In this document: positions 6,901-9,202 of the stretch, one piece after another
How the letters are laid out: every line of letters begins with the position of its first letter
Numbering within the stretch: the stretch's first letter is position 1
Assembly: GCA_002455215.1 (NCBI GenBank)
Contig: DKKK01000108.1
Location: forward strand, 1 to 9,202
DNA from: Anaerolineales bacterium UBA6668
GTDB taxonomy: Bacteria > Chloroflexota > Anaerolineae > Anaerolineales > UBA6668
Direction: 5' to 3'
Length of the DNA: 9,202 nucleotides
Notes under the pieces: generated by a model
The model's database searches: none
What the model was told of the DNA's origin: nothing
Seen by the model: only the letters and a program-made list of their open reading frames with translations
Program-made: the position numbers and the translations under genes

Positions 6901-9202
6901 TGAGCTACACCTACGACACCGATGGCAACCCCAACACGCTCGATGTCGCCACTTTGCCGGATGGCAGTCAATACACCTATTTTTATGACGGCAATGCGCG
7001 GGTGACGGAAGCGCGTGACCCGCTGGGCAAGCCGTATGTGCGCAACCAATATGACAGCCAAGGGCGGATTGACAAGCAATGGGATGTGGCAAACAACCCA
7101 ACCACCTTCAGCTACAGCACCGATGCCAGCGGCAACCGTGTGATGAGCTACACCAACGGCGCAGGCGAAACGCTCTCCAACACCTACCAAAAAGTGGACG
7201 ACTACAACTACAAATGGCAGTCGCAAACCGATGAACTCAACAACAGCGAAAGCTTCACCCGCGATGGCAAGGGCAACATCCTGACCCGCACCGACAAGCG
7301 CGGCAAAACCTGGACTTACAGCTACGATGCCAACGACAACCTGACAGCGGAAGTGGATCCCTATGGGGTGAAAACCGCCTACCAGTATGACGCGCTGAAC
7401 AATCTGGTCAAAATGACCACCGATGACGGCACAGCCAATGCCGCTGTGTGGGAATATGGCTACCAAGCGGGCAGTAACCGCCTGCTTTGGGAAAAGAACC
7501 CGCTGGATGGGGTGCGAAGCTACCAATACAATGCGGATGGCTCGCTCTTCACAATGACAGACGAAGCCGGCGCAACCACCACCTACAACGCCTACAACAG
7601 CTTTGGGCAAGTGACCCAAATGACCGATGCGCTGGGCAATGTGACGCGCATGGAATATGACAATCTGGGCAACCGCACGCGCTTTGTGGATGCCAAGGGC
7701 AATGTGGCAGAATTTGAGTACGATGCCCGCCGCCGCTTGCTCGAATCCACCGACCCGATGGGCGGCAAAACCACCTTTGACTATGACGAGATGGGCAACC
7801 TGCTGAGCGTGACCGACCCCAAGGGAAATGTGCGCCGCTGGGAATATGACGACCACTCGCGGGTGAAAACCGAATTTGACGGGCGCGGCAACCCCACCCA
7901 CTACACCTACGATGCGCTCGGACGGCGCAAGACCGTCACCAACGCGCTCAACCAAACCACCACCTTTGAATATGACGAAGTCGGGCGACTGTTCAAAACC
8001 ATCTTCCCGGATGGTAGTTCGTCCACGAGCATTCAACAATCCTACTACCCCAACGGCTTATTAAAAGAAGAAACCAACCAACTCGGGCAGGTCACCACCC
8101 ACTACGAATACGACGATGCCGGACGGCAAAGCGAAGTGTGGAAATTCTGCCTGGCGGGTGCGCCGCTGTGCAGTGGCGGCTGGGTCAAAAGCTACACCAC
8201 CTACGACCGGCTGGGACGGGTAGAAACCACCACCGATGGACGCGGGGCTGTCACGCGCTTCACCTACGACAAACTCAACCGCCTGGTCACCACCACCAGC
8301 GCCTTCGGCACTGCCTGGGCGCAAACCACCCGCTACAGCTACGACGTGGTGGGGCGGCAAATTCAGGTGCAAACCGTGCTGGGCGTCACCCAAACCGAGT
8401 ATAACCTGCTGGGTTGGGTGACCAAAACCACCAACGCCTTGGGACACTACACCCAAACCACCTATGACGCGCTGGGCAACCCGGTGCAACAATACGATGA
8501 ACGCGGCAATATCACGCGCTACGGCTATGACGGCAACAACCGCGTGACCGCCCGCACCGATGCGGCTGGTAATCGCTGGATTAGCAATTACGATGCCAAC
8601 GGCAACTTGCTCAACAGCATTGACCCGCTGGGGCGCATTACACGCAGTGAATACGACGCCAACAACCAACTGGTGCGCAGTACCGACGCCTTGGGGCGGC
8701 AAACGCGCTATGCCTATGACGAACTCAACCGCCAAGTGTGGGTAACCGACGCCAGCGGGCACCGCACCAGCCGCACCACCTACGACAATATGGGGCGCGT
8801 GATTGCCCAAACCGATGCGCTCAACCGCACCACGCGCATGACCTACGACGTGCTGGGACGCACCCTGACCACCACCACCCCGCTCGGCTTTGTGACGCGC
8901 AACACCTACGACGCCGTTGGCAACCTAACCGAACGCACCGATGCCGCCGGCGCCATTTGGCGCACCGGCTTTGACGCGCTGGGCGCACAAATTTCCAGCA
9001 CCGACCCAATGGGCAACACATCCACCACCGAGTACGACCTACTAGGGCGCGTGGTCAAAACCACCGACGCCTTGGGCGCCGTCTCGCGCACCGAATACCA
9101 CCCGCGCACCGGGCTGGTTTTGCGCCAAATTGACGCACGCGGGGCAGAAACCCGCAATGCCTACGATCCGCTCGGGCGGGTGGTGCGCACCTTTGACGGG
9201 CT
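3990..9202 (+). CDS. Giant exported RHS/YD-repeat protein with degenerate Amidase_6-like domain (3' partial)
   Basis: The frame is open from 3990 to the window end: 1737 residues without a stop, C-terminus missing. Order of parts: Sec signal peptide 1-29 (ending PAVA); LP motif VFLPIVLN 96-103; Thr/Pro linker about 109-133; an unrecognised region 134-328; an Amidase_6-like domain 329-500 that starts YDRVAVVSYVTTYW; a second Thr/Pro linker 507-531; two Ig-like regions about 533-650 and 655-780; the RHS entry motif DPVNTLTGN at 795 followed by GPFGKG; and about thirty YD repeats (YDxxGR/N) from about 972. RHS repeats form a closed beta-cage that often holds a C-terminal toxin in polymorphic toxin proteins; here that end lies outside the window, so effector identity is unknown. 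The amidase family motif DC-x-NF reads DGANF: residue 362 is Gly instead of the catalytic Cys, while GHSAIVVG (His447) and LHS (His464) remain, so peptidoglycan hydrolysis is unlikely. Codons 4390-5500 are much more AT-rich than the RHS part. It lies 150 nt after gene 2. RHS identity and export are firm; the amidase call is moderate. Confidence 0.92.
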   Translation, partial: MKSKKIVHHSINLVVATALLLGSFQPAVAAVPQVAMPTANASVWWQNLLTWLGLSQPSDNTLWVEGSDENAALAPQPYQPGTVKGIYQSENELHPVFLPIVLNQAAETEAPTASPTPTASEEYQPTETPTTTATQENIVKGARPGTKNEIAPDFQARVSTANWVEKDLGYQVYISFPNEDDLNISQPVPTRKIYEFETASTTVTVITEQTIAEFNTLENELKASDVSKQVPVTIKGIPVTRMIDSGTCDSIYLELGLSWIHFIETPKGDTCSNEILPQIFGTLHITINIDESLESLLSPNMGRATSAQPIHGKPGLLLPYFSALLAGSYDRVAVVSYVTTYWNQCNNANGTYLINCSDHYDGANFVANALAAGNFSNLDAGTHFVNPVSTGYSDVALSNDQQSYMSSIKASIGMTSADLGQNQPSPSGLQTGDVMFISANGGSSFGHSAIVVGFSGTTAQIGLHSVYWAGTWQYGKINIDYDAITVTGGANHLYRFYLVPNGSSGGPTPTTDPNTTPMATNTPAPTATPSAVDPKLWVGLNVVRNTELENTSVNFNFVARNTDAYYGTKSFQLRVRIGSTILNTVACNNIPAEGDPNINPSPANCYYSADYTFPSAANYVACAEININGSWVAISEETSRPVNDCANFSILDKDDVQVALTQPLTLDFELLPHTGGTNTAKFLAAHLNISGAGQTVSEYYRARVVDPNDNSQIFSQTFPEVGAITLSPGASYSYAQSQYFDISGVYEVLAEHKVLGTWFSLLGNNRALFRVLFPPPPVEDTTSGDGDNEVDNSQDPVNTLTGNYHSKLTDMLETTPGLGMQVERWYNALTAPNVNGPFGKGTSWEYGMYVTWRTDKTALVKFGDGEVSYYIGQGDLSSMAGTYLREGQYSDGELVRNADDTAYLLMPDQTRYDFAADGKLTRISNLYPAEINLTYTAGKLSSITHSNGVVWTVTWSGNTIRHISSSSGQAVSYTYDTDGNPNTLDVATLPDGSQYTYFYDGNARVTEARDPLGKPYVRNQYDSQGRIDKQWDVANNPTTFSYSTDASGNRVMSYTNGAGETLSNTYQKVDDYNYKWQSQTDELNNSESFTRDGKGNILTRTDKRGKTWTYSYDANDNLTAEVDPYGVKTAYQYDALNNLVKMTTDDGTANAAVWEYGYQAGSNRLLWEKNPLDGVRSYQYNADGSLFTMTDEAGATTTYNAYNSFGQVTQMTDALGNVTRMEYDNLGNRTRFVDAKGNVAEFEYDARRRLLESTDPMGGKTTFDYDEMGNLLSVTDPKGNVRRWEYDDHSRVKTEFDGRGNPTHYTYDALGRRKTVTNALNQTTTFEYDEVGRLFKTIFPDGSSSTSIQQSYYPNGLLKEETNQLGQVTTHYEYDDAGRQSEVWKFCLAGAPLCSGGWVKSYTTYDRLGRVETTTDGRGAVTRFTYDKLNRLVTTTSAFGTAWAQTTRYSYDVVGRQIQVQTVLGVTQTEYNLLGWVTKTTNALGHYTQTTYDALGNPVQQYDERGNITRYGYDGNNRVTARTDAAGNRWISNYDANGNLLNSIDPLGRITRSEYDANNQLVRSTDALGRQTRYAYDELNRQVWVTDASGHRTSRTTYDNMGRVIAQTDALNRTTRMTYDVLGRTLTTTTPLGFVTRNTYDAVGNLTERTDAAGAIWRTGFDALGAQISSTDPMGNTSTTEYDLLGRVVKTTDALGAVSRTEYHPRTGLVLRQIDARGAETRNAYDPLGRVVRTFDG
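6903..9202 (+). repeat. RHS/YD repeat array within gene 3, regular 63-bp period towards the end
   Basis: About thirty YD motifs recur in this part of gene 3. From about 8457 onwards the units are close to 21 codons each (63 bp), with the pattern YDxxGRxxxxTDxxGxxTR; for example unit starts at 8457 and 8520 are exactly 63 bp apart, and about twelve units fit before the window ends. Earlier units are more divergent, and one is lengthened by a segment with two Cys (about 8145-8175). The repeats diverge at DNA level but share ACC/CAC-rich codons, so unequal crossing-over is possible. Confidence 0.85.

Noticed and set aside
6747..8039. A 430-codon open frame on the minus strand opposite the RHS repeats
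   Set aside because: It is rich in Gly, Val, Ile, His and Ala with no recognisable domain, and it mirrors the codon pattern of the YD repeats on the + strand. The + strand frame carries clear RHS motifs, so this is a shadow.
8061..8810. A 249-codon minus-strand open frame
   Set aside because: Same reason: a compositional shadow of the ACC/CAC-rich RHS repeat codons, with no ribosome binding site that I trust and no domain.

Overview
The window looks like chromosomal DNA from an environmental bacterium, most probably a member of the Chloroflexota (Anaerolineae/Caldilineae-like). That assignment is an inference from protein style. All three genes encode Sec-exported, multidomain surface or secreted proteins with Thr/Pro linkers of the TPTxTPT kind, next to a short hydrophobic [YF]-L-P-[IL] motif that I associate with Chloroflexota exoproteins. 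No housekeeping gene, RNA gene or transposase is visible to fix the taxonomy.

Layout: positions 1-859 form an AT-rich stretch with no supportable gene. It holds adjacent small palindromes (64-83), a reasonable sigma70-type promoter (437-466), a weak terminator-like hairpin (543-575), and a 48-nt hairpin built from a 12-bp triplicated repeat (776-823) just before the first ribosome binding site. Three genes follow on the + strand. Gene 1 (860-2941) is a seven-bladed FG-GAP/VCBS beta-propeller protein with Ig-like domains and a Thr/Pro tail. Gene 2 (2958-3839), 16 nt later, is a small exported protein with a carboxypeptidase-regulatory/Cna-B-like domain and an Fn3-like domain. Gene 3 (3990 to beyond 9202) is a very large RHS/YD-repeat protein, open at the window edge, with an Amidase_6-like domain in its N-terminal half.

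The genes are co-oriented and closely spaced (16 and 150 nt), share export signals and the LP motif, and probably form one transcription unit for a cell-surface or secreted complex: a propeller protein for adhesion or ligand binding, a small Ig-like accessory protein, and an RHS shell protein that may carry a C-terminal effector outside this window. 

The most notable observations are: (i) the Amidase_6-like domain has Gly where the family has its catalytic Cys, and lies in a segment much more AT-rich than the rest of the gene, between two Thr/Pro linkers; (ii) a 74-nt nested inverted repeat lies inside the first codons of gene 2; (iii) the same LP motif occurs in three consecutive proteins with otherwise different architectures; (iv) there is a long structured leader upstream of gene 1.
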